This document shows, piece by piece, positions 50,218 through 59,379 of a stretch of 64,000 bases of DNA. The notes beneath the pieces are model-generated. The model was given only the letters and a program-made list of their open reading frames with translations, had not been told where the DNA came from and did no database searches. The DNA comes from JANXLO01 sp038231295 (GTDB taxonomy: Bacteria; Armatimonadota; Chthonomonadetes; Chthonomonadales; Chthonomonadaceae): contig JBBRLP010000005.1 of NCBI GenBank assembly GCA_038231295.1, positions 1 through 64,000 of the forward strand, given 5' to 3'. Position 1 is the first letter of the stretch. Every line of letters starts with the position of its first letter. Both the position numbers and the translations under genes were made by a program.

Positions 50218-51125
50218 TCGACAGCCTCCAGAAAAACGTCTTGCAGGGAGCGGGAAGCGGGGCGAAAGCCGCGCACCTGCGCCCCGGATTCACGAGCGGC
50301 TTCAAACAGCCGACGGCCTATCTCGGTATCGTCCAGCAGGGCGAGCCGCACCTGCGCCCCAATCTGACTGACAACGGTCGCGCCGCGTTTTCGCATTGCC
50401 TCCAGAAACGGTTCGGAGGGATGGCGCAGGTCTACATCCACCGTCAGGCCACCGAGTTCGCGCAGATCGCTCACCGAGCCTTGCCGCACGACCTGGCCTT
50501 GCCGCATCACCACGACGGAGTCACAGGTGCGCTCGATGTCGGGCAGGAGGTGGGAGGAGACGATGACGTTGACGCCTTTGCCGTGCGAGATGTCCCGGAT
50601 AAGTTCCAGCATCTCATCGCGCCCGACCGGATCAAGGCCGTTGGTGGGTTCGTCAAGGAAAATCAGTTTGGGGCCGTGGACGAGCGCCTGCGCGAGTTTG
50701 ATGCGCTGCTTCATGCCCGTCGAGTAGGTTTCAACATTGCGGTAGCGGGCTTCGCCGAGTTTGCAGTACTCCAGAACTTCGTGGGCGCGGCCCAGCGCGT
50801 AGTTGGCGGGCATCCCGGCGAGTTCCCCGGCGTAGGCGACGAAGGTGACGGCGTTCATACCGGGGATGTGGCAGTCAATCTCCGGCATCAGGCCAATGCG
50901 CTGACGAATCTTCATGCCCTCGGTCGCAGCGTTCATGCCGAGGACTTCGCCGCTGCCCGAGGCGGGCGAGACGAAGCCGAGGAGCGTTTTAAGCAGGGTC
51001 GTCTTGCCCGCCCCGTTGGGGCCGAGCAGTCCGACACAGCCTTCGGGTATCTCGACGGAAAGATCGTTGACCGCTGTTTTGGCGCCGTAGCGAACGGTCA
51101 GGTGCGAAATCGTGGCGACCGCCAT
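50214..51125 (-). CDS. ABC transporter ATP-binding protein
   Basis: The 303-residue ATPase has Walker A GLLGPNGAGKTTLLKTLLGF, signature YSTGMKQRIKLAQALV, Walker B LIFLDEPTNGLDPVGRDE and the switch His in VIVSSHLLPDIERT. It is the first gene of the four-gene exporter cluster; AGGAG precedes the ATG at 51125. The two ATPases share the NGLDPVGR motif and look like an old duplication. Divergent from the secreted protein at 51288. Confidence 0.92.
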   Translation of the reverse strand: MAVATISHLTVRYGAKTAVNDLSVEIPEGCVGLLGPNGAGKTTLLKTLLGFVSPASGSGEVLGMNAATEGMKIRQRIGLMPEIDCHIPGMNAVTFVAYAGELAGMPANYALGRAHEVLEYCKLGEARYRNVETYSTGMKQRIKLAQALVHGPKLIFLDEPTNGLDPVGRDEMLELIRDISHGKGVNVIVSSHLLPDIERTCDSVVVMRQGQVVRQGSVSDLRELGGLTVDVDLRHPSEPFLEAMRKRGATVVSQIGAQVRLALLDDTEIGRRLFEAARESGAQVRGFRPASRSLQDVFLEAVE

Positions 51126-51287
51126 GCAGTCTCCTTTTAGAAAAGCGGTTATGTAGGCGTCTAGTTCGACGTACAGGCGGGGAATCCCTCCCTTCCCACT
51201 ACCGATTACGCGTTACGCGGGTTTCATAACTTGCTTTCTTCGGGTAGAATACGCCTGTTCGTGGGAATATCGGAGCGGGAGGATACG

Positions 51288-52268
51288 ATGCAGGGGCGAC
51301 ACGTCTGGAGAGGGATACGTCTGGGAGTGGCGCTGTTGGTACTGACAGCGGGGCTGGCAGCGGCACAGCAGACCGCGCCCGTCTCCTGGCCGCAACTGGA
51401 TGTCTGGGGTGTCAGTGGCCACCCTGTCGGCAGCATCCGTCTCTCACAGCCGACCATCAACGGAGTCGTGCGCTACAGCCTCATCGGCGAGTTCACCCCG
51501 ACCAACGGGCAGACGCTCGACCAAATGGCGGCGATACTCTGGCCCGGAGCTGGCCCGAAGTGCCTGCACTTCAACTGGGTTCAGGTCACGACCGATCCCG
51601 GTAAGCCGCCGCTTCCCACCGACTCGCAGGGCCATTTCCTGACCGCGCCTTTCCTTGACCCTCCGGCAGGCGGCTATTTCGGCGACAAGAAGTCGGCGGA
51701 CGACCTCCCCTGGTTCCTCGACGAGACGGCCTACACGTCGAAACTGAGCGCGGACACGAACATCCATAACCCCCAGATGACCCTACCCAATGTCCTGCGC
51801 TGGTTCTCGCAGCCCTACTCACAGGCGCTGCCCGATGCCATGCACTACGACACGGTGCTTGTACTCATCAACGACTGCACAGGCCAGTACGAGCCTCTTG
51901 GCGGCTTCCACTGGACGGCCAACTTCCCGGCGCAGGGAACACCCTCTTTCACCATCACGCCATTCGGCCCGCAGGAGTGGTTCTCCTACGGCGACCTGAT
52001 CTCCGGCTTCGCTCCCGCTCCGCGCTCCGCGCAGAAGCCCCGTGTCTGGACCATTCGCCCTCTCGTCAAACTCCTGGGACTTTCGCCCCCCCGCCCCGAT
52101 TCCGGGGAGCTTTGGTTTTCTAATTTTCGCTGCCTATTTCTCGCTCCCGTTCTTTCGCCCCCTGCCTCCGATTCCGGAAACGTGAATTTACTGGAATGTA
52201 TCAGGGAGTCAATAGTTCATCCGTTTCCAAAGCTCCCCGAAATCGGGGCGGGGGGGCGAAAGTCCTAA
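51288..52268 (+). CDS. Secreted protein of unknown function, 3' end within inverted repeat
   Basis: The 326-residue frame begins with a Sec signal peptide (IRLGVALLVLTAGLAAAQ, cleavage near residue 26). The mature part is rich in Pro, Trp and Gly with no domain I can name (CLHFNWVQVTTDPGKPPLPT, MHYDTVLVLINDCTGQYEPL). The last 60 or so codons lie inside the inverted-repeat element 52077-52265 and read as non-protein-like (FSNFRCLFLAPVLSPPASDS), with the stop right after the element. The original gene probably ended soon after residue 260. GGGAGG precedes the ATG at 51288. Confidence 0.65.
   Translation: MQGRHVWRGIRLGVALLVLTAGLAAAQQTAPVSWPQLDVWGVSGHPVGSIRLSQPTINGVVRYSLIGEFTPTNGQTLDQMAAILWPGAGPKCLHFNWVQVTTDPGKPPLPTDSQGHFLTAPFLDPPAGGYFGDKKSADDLPWFLDETAYTSKLSADTNIHNPQMTLPNVLRWFSQPYSQALPDAMHYDTVLVLINDCTGQYEPLGGFHWTANFPAQGTPSFTITPFGPQEWFSYGDLISGFAPAPRSAQKPRVWTIRPLVKLLGLSPPRPDSGELWFSNFRCLFLAPVLSPPASDSGNVNLLECIRESIVHPFPKLPEIGAGGRKS
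52077..52265. repeat. Inverted-repeat element (39-bp arms) in 3' end of secreted-protein gene
   Basis: Arms 52077-52115 and 52227-52265 are inverted repeats with one mismatch in 39 bases; 111 bases lie between, including a partial repeat of the arm core (GATTCCGG near 52169). The arm core CCCCGATTCCGGGG resembles the REP-like units at 20011 and 62500. The element supplies a new 3' end for the upstream gene and precedes the permease start by 35 bases. Confidence 0.8.
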
Positions 52269-52300
52269 CTCTGAACCCCACTCGAAGGAGGCTACCCTCT

Positions 52301-53584
52301 GTGGCCTGGATCGTTCTTGTGCTGTTTTTGCTGTCGGCAGGGCTGATGTATACAAAGCGGATGCCCGCGCTGCTCACTCTGCCCCTCATGGCGCTGCTTA
52401 TCGCGCTGCTCATCTCGTGGAGGCATCCGCTGGAAGCGTTGTCACTGGTCTTCGACAAAGGCGTGACTCGTCTGGCCGGAGCGATGATGAACGCGGTCTT
52501 CGGGGCGATCCTGGCCCACATCGTCTACGCCTGCGGAATTGCGGAGAGCCTGGTCAAGAAGACTTCGGAACTGGCGGGGGATCGCCCTGTCCCGGTGGCG
52601 CTCTTGATGATGACTGCCACAGCGCTGGCCTTCGTCGCGCTGAGCGGGCTTGGCGCGGTGATTATGGTCGGGACGCTCGCGCTGCCGGTGATGATCGGGG
52701 TGGGCCTGCGCCCGCGAGTCGCAGCCTGCACGTTCCTCTTCGGAATCAGCATCGGAGGAATGTGGAATGTGGCAAGCTGGGGATTCTATCAGGACGTGCT
52801 GAAAGTGCCGCTCGGCATGGTGGCGCAGTACGCGACACTGTGTGGGACAATTCTGTTCGTCGCGGGCCTGCTCTACGTGGCGGTGAATGCCCGCGCCCTC
52901 CGCAGCACGTGGGAAGAGGAGACGCCTGACGCGCCGCTTCCGCCGAAAATCTCGTCCGCCGCTCTGCTGACGCCGCTCCTGCCCGTCGCGCTGATTCTCG
53001 GCAGCAAGTTCGCCGACCGCCTGACCTTCGGGCATCTGAAAAGCGTGGAGTTCGATATCAACGCGGCTCTCATGATCGGCTGTCTCTATGGAACCCTGAC
53101 CACGCGCCCTCGGGAAATCGTGCAGACCCTGACCGCCGCGATCACCGAAGGTATCAAGTCCGTCGCGCCCGTGCTTGGCCTGATGATCGGTATCGGCATG
53201 GTCGTAACGACGCTGATGTCGGAACCCGTCAAGGCGGTCATGCAGCCTGCTCTCCAGGCTATTGTCCCCCACTCTCCCCTCGCCTACGTTCTGATCTTCG
53301 GCCTGCTCAGTCCCCTCGCCCTCTATCGTGGCCCGCTGAATCTCTACGGATTAGGTGCGGGCATCGGCGCAATCCTGACCACCCTGCTCGCGCCGCATCT
53401 CGTCATGGGAGCCTTAATGTGTACCGGGATGGTACAGGGCGTCTGCGACCCGACCAACACTATGAACGTCTGGGCGGCGGGATTCACCCGCACCGATGTC
53501 AACGACCTCCTCAAATCCACCCTTCCCTACGTCTTCCTCGCGACCTTCCTCGCCCTTCTCCTCCTCGCCCTCACCCGCTGGTAA
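52301..53584 (+). CDS. Ion transporter superfamily permease (GntP/CitM-like)
   Basis: The 427-residue protein has 10-12 membrane helices in a two-fold layout with re-entrant loops, in the style of gluconate, citrate and Na+/H+ carriers of the ion transporter superfamily (GAILAHIVYACGIAESLVKK, FVALSGLGAVIMVGTLALPV, GLLSPLALYRGPLNLYGLGA, GVCDPTNTMNVWAAGFTRTD). The substrate is probably an organic acid or a sugar acid, not established. The start is GTG 52301 with AAGGAGG nine bases upstream. The stretch just before the start belongs to the inverted-repeat element. Confidence 0.75.
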   Translation: MAWIVLVLFLLSAGLMYTKRMPALLTLPLMALLIALLISWRHPLEALSLVFDKGVTRLAGAMMNAVFGAILAHIVYACGIAESLVKKTSELAGDRPVPVALLMMTATALAFVALSGLGAVIMVGTLALPVMIGVGLRPRVAACTFLFGISIGGMWNVASWGFYQDVLKVPLGMVAQYATLCGTILFVAGLLYVAVNARALRSTWEEETPDAPLPPKISSAALLTPLLPVALILGSKFADRLTFGHLKSVEFDINAALMIGCLYGTLTTRPREIVQTLTAAITEGIKSVAPVLGLMIGIGMVVTTLMSEPVKAVMQPALQAIVPHSPLAYVLIFGLLSPLALYRGPLNLYGLGAGIGAILTTLLAPHLVMGALMCTGMVQGVCDPTNTMNVWAAGFTRTDVNDLLKSTLPYVFLATFLALLLLALTRW

Positions 53585-53605
53585 GCGAACGAGAATCGGA
53601 GCAGA

Positions 53606-54358
53606 TCAGGGCTTGCGGGCGACGCAAAGGATGGTGACGCCGACGGGGAAGTTGAGGCGGCGGGCGAGGGCGTTTTCGGCGCCCAGCAGACCAGTAAGGG
53701 CGGCGTTGAGGGGGCCGGGAACGAGCGGCATAGCGGCTTCCGGGGGGTCGTGCGGGGGCTTACGGGCGTTGAGGCGACGCTGCATGGCGACAATCGGGTA
53801 GAGCGCGGTCATCGAGTGAGAGAGTTTTTCGAGCGTGAAACCGGCAGCCTCGAAGCGCTCGCGCATCTCCTGACGCAGGTAGCGGCGATGGTGCATCAGC
53901 GCCACATCGTGTTCGCTCCACAGATGGGGATAGGCGGGGACGGTGGCGAAGACACGGCCGCCGGGTTTCAGCACCCGATGGAACTCACGCATGGCGGCGC
54001 AGTCGTCCGGCAGATGTTCCAGTACGTCCATCGTCACGATCATATCGAAACGATCCGCGCCGAACGGCAGGTTCATGGCATCCGCCCCGACCAGATGGCC
54101 GAGTCCGCGACGACGGGAGTATTGAAGGGCGAGCGGGGAGAAGTCCGCAGAGACTACGCGCCCCCACTTCGTGAGGCGGATAGACATGGCTCCCGTGCCG
54201 CACCCGATGTCCAGAATGGTCAGTGGCTGCGCGGCAGGCTGTGCTGAGGGAGCGCCATAGCGGGACTGAAGCAGCGCTTCGACGAGCCGATGCCTCCCGA
54301 CAAACCACCAGTAGGAGTCCTCCAGGCGGTACATACGTTCGTATTCGGGATCGTTCAT
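53606..54358 (-). CDS. Class I SAM-dependent methyltransferase
   Basis: The 250-residue protein is a methyltransferase-11-type enzyme: motif I LTILDIGCGTGAMSIRLTKW, motif II SADFSPLALQYSRRRG, motifs III/IV FDMIVTMDVLEHLPDDCAAM and LKPGGRVFATVPAYPHLWSE, plus the N-terminal YERMYRLEDSYWWFVGRHR. This start block is common among methyltransferases linked to cell-surface glycan and lipid-sugar genes. Its ATG overlaps the glycosyltransferase stop (ATGA), so both probably act on the same surface lipid or glycan. Confidence 0.88.
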   Translation of the reverse strand: MNDPEYERMYRLEDSYWWFVGRHRLVEALLQSRYGAPSAQPAAQPLTILDIGCGTGAMSIRLTKWGRVVSADFSPLALQYSRRRGLGHLVGADAMNLPFGADRFDMIVTMDVLEHLPDDCAAMREFHRVLKPGGRVFATVPAYPHLWSEHDVALMHHRRYLRQEMRERFEAAGFTLEKLSHSMTALYPIVAMQRRLNARKPPHDPPEAAMPLVPGPLNAALTGLLGAENALARRLNFPVGVTILCVARKP

Positions 54359-55110
54359 CGCAGGCGGAGTTCAGCGGAGGCTGCTGGAGAATCGTAGTGG
54401 GTCATGCGGATGCGGAAGAGGGTCTTCACCATGCGCCAGGCATCCCGCAGGAATCGCACTTTCGACCCCTCCTGATGCGCCCAGCGTACCGGAACCTCAG
54501 CGACCCGCAGGTGAAAGCGAAGGGCCAGAAACAGAACTTCCACGTCGAAGGCGAAATGGTCTACCTGACAGCGGCGGAAGATGTCCTGCGCCGCGCACTG
54601 GGTGAAAAGTTTGAAACCACACTGCGTATCGTGGATGCCGGGAACGGCGATAAGCTGCACAAGCTGATTGAAGAAGCGCCCACCGAACTCGCGAATCGCC
54701 GACTGCCGCTTGAGGAGTTGTGAGCCTTTGACATCGCGTGAACCGATAGCGATATCGTAGCCTTCGTCCAGCTTCGCCAGGAGTTTTTCGACCTCTTCGA
54801 TAGGGGTGGCAAGGTCGGCATCGCAGAACAGTACTCGCTCGCCCCGCGCCCGCAGGATGCCGTAGCGGACAGCGTGACCTTTGCCCTTATTGGGCTGATA
54901 CGAGAGGAGGCGAACCTGCGGACGGCACTGCGAGATGGTGTTGACCAGGCGCACGGTATCGTCCGCGCTGCCGTCGTCCACCACCAGAATTTCGAAGGGA
55001 TAGTCAACTGAGTCGAAGTAGGCCAGCATCCGTTTCAGGGAGGCGCCCAGCCGTTTCTCCTCGTCAAAGGCAGGCACGATGATGGAGAGGCGCGGACATT
55101 CGTCGCTCAT
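54355..55110 (-). CDS. Family 2 glycosyltransferase (dolichyl-phosphate sugar type)
   Basis: The 251-residue enzyme is a GT-A fold transferase like dolichyl/polyprenyl-phosphate glucose or mannose synthases: LSIIVPAFDEEKRLGASLKR, ILVVDDGSADDTVRLV (first Asp pair), RVLFCDADLATPIEEVEKLL (DxD), GIHDTQCGFKLFTQCAAQDI and FDVEVLFLAL (acceptor site). It has no C-terminal membrane helices. The start at ATG 55110 is chosen for GGGGAAG just upstream; a start at 55188 is possible since the promoter lies at 55293-55321. It is the first gene in a pair with the methyltransferase. Confidence 0.9.
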   Translation of the reverse strand: MSDECPRLSIIVPAFDEEKRLGASLKRMLAYFDSVDYPFEILVVDDGSADDTVRLVNTISQCRPQVRLLSYQPNKGKGHAVRYGILRARGERVLFCDADLATPIEEVEKLLAKLDEGYDIAIGSRDVKGSQLLKRQSAIREFGGRFFNQLVQLIAVPGIHDTQCGFKLFTQCAAQDIFRRCQVDHFAFDVEVLFLALRFHLRVAEVPVRWAHQEGSKVRFLRDAWRMVKTLFRIRMTHYDSPAASAELRLR

Positions 55111-55292
55111 CGCTTCCCCGGTAGGAATATCCGAGCAAGGGTCTCCTTCAAACAGCGGTTCAACGCTCACAGACAGTATCTCCTGCATAGGCCAGAGTGC
55201 GCCGTATGATGAACAAAACCCGCGAGAGGCACGACGTGAAAACAAACGTGGCAGACTGTACGGCGTGGTAACGTGGGCAGAGCAGTGAGAGT

Positions 55293-55321
55293 ATTATAAC
55301 GCCTACCAGCCCTGTTGTCAA
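55293..55321 (-). promoter_or_regulatory. Promoter of glycosyltransferase/methyltransferase pair
   Basis: On the minus strand TTGACA (55321-55316), a 17-base spacer and TATAAT (55298-55293) match the consensus exactly. The remaining part of 55111-55339 is a leader of about 175 nt with no gene. Confidence 0.9.
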
Positions 55322-55339
55322 TAGGATGTGTTCGCCCGC

Positions 55340-57694
55340 CTACCACGTCGTATTGCCGACTTCCGGCAGCCCGCGCCCCGCCCGGTCACTCACCGTCAGG
55401 CTGAACTCATAGGGTTCACTGCCCCGCACCCACTTGACCATGACCGCATTCCCACCCGCCCGCAGGCTCACATCCAGCGCCCACGGGCCATCGCCGAGGA
55501 CGGGCCGAAACGGTTCCCGATGAAATCGGCGCAGAATAAGATTCCCATTCAGCCAGACCTTCACGCCGCTGTTGGTGTTGGCAACGAGACGGGCTTGACA
55601 CGCGGTCGGACTGTTGAGCAACGTCTGTCCGTAGCAGACGCCCGAACCGCCCCGGAAAATCGGCTCAAGGTCAAGCGCAGGTTCGACAAAACTGTGCCGT
55701 TCCCAGCGGGCGGACTGGAAGTTACGGGCCACATACGACTCGTTCAGGCCGGGGCGGTCTTCCGGGGCATAAGAGCGGTCGAAACCCTCGCCATCGAAGT
55801 TCGCAAACGTCCCGACCGTCCACCAGCACGAAGCCCCCATCAGCAGGAAATCCACCTCAGCAGGCGCTCCGCCGTCCTCGGGAGCCAATCGCAGTGAGAT
55901 GGTGTTGGCGATGTCAATCCGTGCGCTCTCTTCCGGCACGAACAGCGTACACTCCAGCCGCAGAAGTCCGGTATGCGCGGCGATGAACTGTCGCTGCCCC
56001 AGACCGGGCGGCATCTGCACCTGCCAGCCGGGAGGCGCAAGGAGCGCGATGCGGCCGCTGAACGCTTCACCGCGATTGTAGATCGCGAGTGAGAGCGTCT
56101 TGGGCGTGTTGTGCGCGATGGCAGGCGCGTCTCCCGTATCCAGTACGATCTCGAAATCCCCCACGCTCCCCAGCAGCGCATTAGAAGGCGTGACAAGCAG
56201 GGGTTTGACGAGGGTGCTATCGGCCCAGGCAATCGCCCCCGCCGGGTCGGGCGCGAGTTTCGTCTCTGCACTCTCGACGGCGGGCGCAGGCGTAGACACC
56301 TCTTCGCTCTGGATGGACTGCGGGGACGGCGATGCCGGGAGAGTGGCAGGCGGGAATTCGATGATCGGCTGAAAGACCGGCTCCTGCGCCTGCACCGCTG
56401 GAAAGAGACCCGAGGCAGGGGCATCTACAGCGTTCATGGCCGCAACAGCCTCCAGTGCGGGCGATTCAGACGGCGCTGATACGCGGGCTTCCGAGACAGA
56501 AGGCTCCGTTTCGGAAGTGGGTAAAGAACTGGCACTGCTTTCGTCCCAATTCTCTGTCGGCGCTTCCGTCTCGACATTCAGGGCAACACTGCTTGCAGGA
56601 CTATCGAACTCGATGGGGATGCGCTGCGCCTCTCCATCCCGCAGGGGCGGCGATGGCTCTGCTTCCAGGGCGGGGAGGCTCTCTGAACCGCTCAGTATGG
56701 CGATGTCGGGGCAGCGGACGGCGACGATCTCTTTGCCTATGGCGACCGTGCGGCTTGCCACTTCGTGAAGGGTGCGCGGCGCATCGAAGTCACGCAGGCC
56801 ATTGCCGGGAATGACCACATCTCCCAGAGGGCGCAGCCAGTCGTCGGGCAGGCCGATACTCCCGTCGCGAATGCCGAGTATCGCTCCTAAAGCGCCCCCG
56901 ACGGTCTCCGCATCGTAGCCGCAGTTACAGGCAGCGCACAGCGCCGAGCCGAAATCCCGAACGCCGTAGAGCAGACCGATGGTGAAAAAGCCGATATTCT
57001 GCGGGGCATCCGTGAAGTTCTTGTGGCCGACCTCATGCTGAACGCTCTCCCGCGCTTCCAGCCAGGAGCCGCCTCTGCCTGCCACCGCCAGCGCTGTCTT
57101 GACGGCACGGGAGGTGCGGCAGGTGCGCGGAATCATCGCCAGTCCGATGGTCATGAGGGTAAAGGAGTCCGTGAGGAAGAAGGCGGCGCTGCCGACAGCG
57201 GCCAGGAACATCGCCGCCCAGACTCCCTCTTCGCTATGGTCAAGTTTGGCATCGTGATAGGCGTAGGAGGCAGCGACCTGCGGCGCACCGGGTGCGAGCA
57301 TGGCCCAGAGGTCGGCGCGAATCATCCCGCCCGTCCCATGCCGAAACCAGTTCGCATACGCGCCGGAAGCGGGCGGCGGCACACCCCGCCGCAGGTTGAG
57401 CGCCGCATACCCGAACTCGTCCTGCGGATAGTCCAGATGCTCCAGCCAGGCGACCGCGAGATCGGCGGGCGCGACTTCCGGGCCGCACTCCTCCAGCGTC
57501 GCCAGCCACACGAGCGGGAAATCCATCGCAACGCTCGCCACCGGCTGACCCGGAACCGGACTGTAGTAGTTGTTGCGTCCCGGCGTCAACTGCCCGTGCA
57601 TCCCCGCTCCCAGCGTCAGCCCCGCGCTCTTGCCCTGCCAGGCGCCCAGCACCTTATCGTAGTAGTTCTCTGCCGTCAGCGTCAAAGCTGCCAT
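55340..57694 (-). CDS. ADP-ribosylglycohydrolase family protein with long linker and C-terminal sandwich domain
   Basis: The 784-residue protein opens with an ADP-ribosylglycohydrolase (DraG-like) domain: YYDKVLGAWQGKSAGLTLG, then CNCGYDAETVGGALGAILGI with the Asp pair expected for Mg sites. Residues about 370-510 are a Pro/Ser/Ala/Glu-rich disordered linker. Residues about 520-784 form one or two beta-sandwich modules (LSLAIYNRGEAFSGRIALLA; KVWLNGNLILRRFHREPFRP; GGNAVMVKWVRGSEPYEFSL), resembling carbohydrate-binding domains. The enzyme may remove ADP-ribose or act on a nucleoside or sugar substrate; no signal peptide is seen. The ATG at 57694 follows CGGAG. Confidence 0.8.
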   Translation of the reverse strand: MAALTLTAENYYDKVLGAWQGKSAGLTLGAGMHGQLTPGRNNYYSPVPGQPVASVAMDFPLVWLATLEECGPEVAPADLAVAWLEHLDYPQDEFGYAALNLRRGVPPPASGAYANWFRHGTGGMIRADLWAMLAPGAPQVAASYAYHDAKLDHSEEGVWAAMFLAAVGSAAFFLTDSFTLMTIGLAMIPRTCRTSRAVKTALAVAGRGGSWLEARESVQHEVGHKNFTDAPQNIGFFTIGLLYGVRDFGSALCAACNCGYDAETVGGALGAILGIRDGSIGLPDDWLRPLGDVVIPGNGLRDFDAPRTLHEVASRTVAIGKEIVAVRCPDIAILSGSESLPALEAEPSPPLRDGEAQRIPIEFDSPASSVALNVETEAPTENWDESSASSLPTSETEPSVSEARVSAPSESPALEAVAAMNAVDAPASGLFPAVQAQEPVFQPIIEFPPATLPASPSPQSIQSEEVSTPAPAVESAETKLAPDPAGAIAWADSTLVKPLLVTPSNALLGSVGDFEIVLDTGDAPAIAHNTPKTLSLAIYNRGEAFSGRIALLAPPGWQVQMPPGLGQRQFIAAHTGLLRLECTLFVPEESARIDIANTISLRLAPEDGGAPAEVDFLLMGASCWWTVGTFANFDGEGFDRSYAPEDRPGLNESYVARNFQSARWERHSFVEPALDLEPIFRGGSGVCYGQTLLNSPTACQARLVANTNSGVKVWLNGNLILRRFHREPFRPVLGDGPWALDVSLRAGGNAVMVKWVRGSEPYEFSLTVSDRAGRGLPEVGNTTW

Positions 57695-57815
57695 CGTGTG
57701 TCTCCGCCTTCTGCCCATCTCGGTATCAGGGTCTGCCTGTCTCTCCGGCATTATATCCCCTCCACCCTTACTCGTCAAGACGGCCCGGTTCCGATTCGCG
57801 TTTCATCGTGAGCGG

Positions 57816-59378
57816 TTAAAGCGCATTCGCGAGAGGGAGTCGCACTGTGAACGTGGTTCCGGAGCCGACGACACTGGTCACGGCGATCTGCCCGCCATGC
57901 GCCTCGGCGACCCAGCGAGCGATGTTCAGCCCCAGACCGCTGCCCCCCTGCTCCCGGCTGCGCCCGGAATCGACCCGGTAGAACCTATCGAAAAGGAAGG
58001 GCAGATGTTCGCTGGCAATGCCCGGCCCGGTATCCGTCACCGAGAAAATCGCGTCGGGTCCGCCGCTCACTCCTTTTTCGGTCGTCAGGGAGAGAGTGAC
58101 CTGCCCGCCTTCGGGCGTGTAGTGAATGGCGTTATGAATGAGATTGGTGAACAACTGCTGGAGCCAGAGGGCGTCGCCTTTGAGCGTCACCTCCTCCATC
58201 TCCGCAAAATCCAGAGTGATGTTTTTGCGGTGCGCCAGCCGTTCCAGAGTCTCGAAGGTCGTCAGGACGATCTCATGGAGAGCAACAGGTTCCTGATTCA
58301 AACGCACCTGGTCGGCATCGGCGCGGGAGAGGAGCAGCAGGTTGTTCACGATGGAGGTAAGGCGTTCCGTGTCGGCGATGATACTTTGGAACGCTCTTCG
58401 CGTTTCCGGCGGCATCTCCTCGGACATCAGCGCGACTTCCGCCGCCCCCCGAATTGCGGTCAGGGGGGTTTTGAGTTCGTGGGATGCGTCCGCAGTGAAG
58501 CGTTCGATCTGCTGAAAACTGCGATCCAGTCGTGCGATCATCTCATTCAGCGCTGCCGCAAGACGGCCAATCTCGTTGTCGGTGCGGGCAGGCGCAATCC
58601 GCATATCGAGCCGATTGCTCTCAATGCTCAAGGCGGCGCGGGTCATCTCGTCCACCGGGCGCAGCGAGCGCCCGACGAGCGCCCAGCCTCCGAGCAGTGC
58701 GATCAAAAAAATGGAGGGAGTCAGGATGAGCAGAATAAATAGCGCCCGCTGAAGCGCCCCTTCCACGCCTTCCACCGACGCACCGACCTGCACCAGATAG
58801 GGTATCCGGCTGCCAAGCTGCACCGGCAAGGTCACCATCCGCACAGGATACTGCCCCAGCGTCGTGACGGTATCAAAAACGGGCTTACCTGTCATGCGGC
58901 AGGCCAGTAATGTCTCGGAAGGCACCGGGAGTTTGTTGGTTCGCAGCGCATCGGAGAAGGCGACGGCGTGGCCGTCCGGGTCTATCACCTGCACATAGCG
59001 TCCCCAGGACTGGAGGTCATTGTTATCAATAAAGCGGCGTTCGGTATCAGGGTCCAGGGGCTGGTCGGCGTGGAGGGTGCGGTAGTGATAGACGGCGGCG
59101 GCAATGTCTTTGCTGGTCGTCTCGGCGAACTCCGTGAGGGCGGCGTCCGCACTATGGTTGAGGTACTCACGCAGAAGCAGATAGGTAAACGCGGCGAGCA
59201 GCAGCAGGGTGAGTGCAAGGAGCAGGCCATGCCAGAGCGCAAGCTGCGCCCGGAGGCTGCGCGGGCGCAGACGAGCAAACAGGGTGGAGCTGCGGTCCGC
59301 AGGCTCCGACGGACCCTTCACAGCAGCGTTGGCGCCGGAATCGGGGCGTGTTTCCGTTCCCGCACTGCTCTCCAACAC
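57816..59378 (-). CDS. Two-component sensor histidine kinase
   Basis: The 520-residue kinase has two membrane helices (LALWHGLLLALTLLLLAAFT and ALFILLILTPSIFLIALLGG), a roughly 140-residue periplasmic sensor between them, a HAMP linker, the dimerisation box with the phospho-histidine (FTADASHELKTPLTAIRGAA), N box TNLIHNAIHYTP, G1 DTGPGI and G2 GGSGLGLNIA. The start is GTG 59378 with GGAG four bases upstream, one base after the response regulator stop. It belongs to the OmpR/QseB/CusS group; signal unknown. Confidence 0.92.
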   Translation of the reverse strand: MLESSAGTETRPDSGANAAVKGPSEPADRSSTLFARLRPRSLRAQLALWHGLLLALTLLLLAAFTYLLLREYLNHSADAALTEFAETTSKDIAAAVYHYRTLHADQPLDPDTERRFIDNNDLQSWGRYVQVIDPDGHAVAFSDALRTNKLPVPSETLLACRMTGKPVFDTVTTLGQYPVRMVTLPVQLGSRIPYLVQVGASVEGVEGALQRALFILLILTPSIFLIALLGGWALVGRSLRPVDEMTRAALSIESNRLDMRIAPARTDNEIGRLAAALNEMIARLDRSFQQIERFTADASHELKTPLTAIRGAAEVALMSEEMPPETRRAFQSIIADTERLTSIVNNLLLLSRADADQVRLNQEPVALHEIVLTTFETLERLAHRKNITLDFAEMEEVTLKGDALWLQQLFTNLIHNAIHYTPEGGQVTLSLTTEKGVSGGPDAIFSVTDTGPGIASEHLPFLFDRFYRVDSGRSREQGGSGLGLNIARWVAEAHGGQIAVTSVVGSGTTFTVRLPLANAL

Positions 59379-59379
59379 G

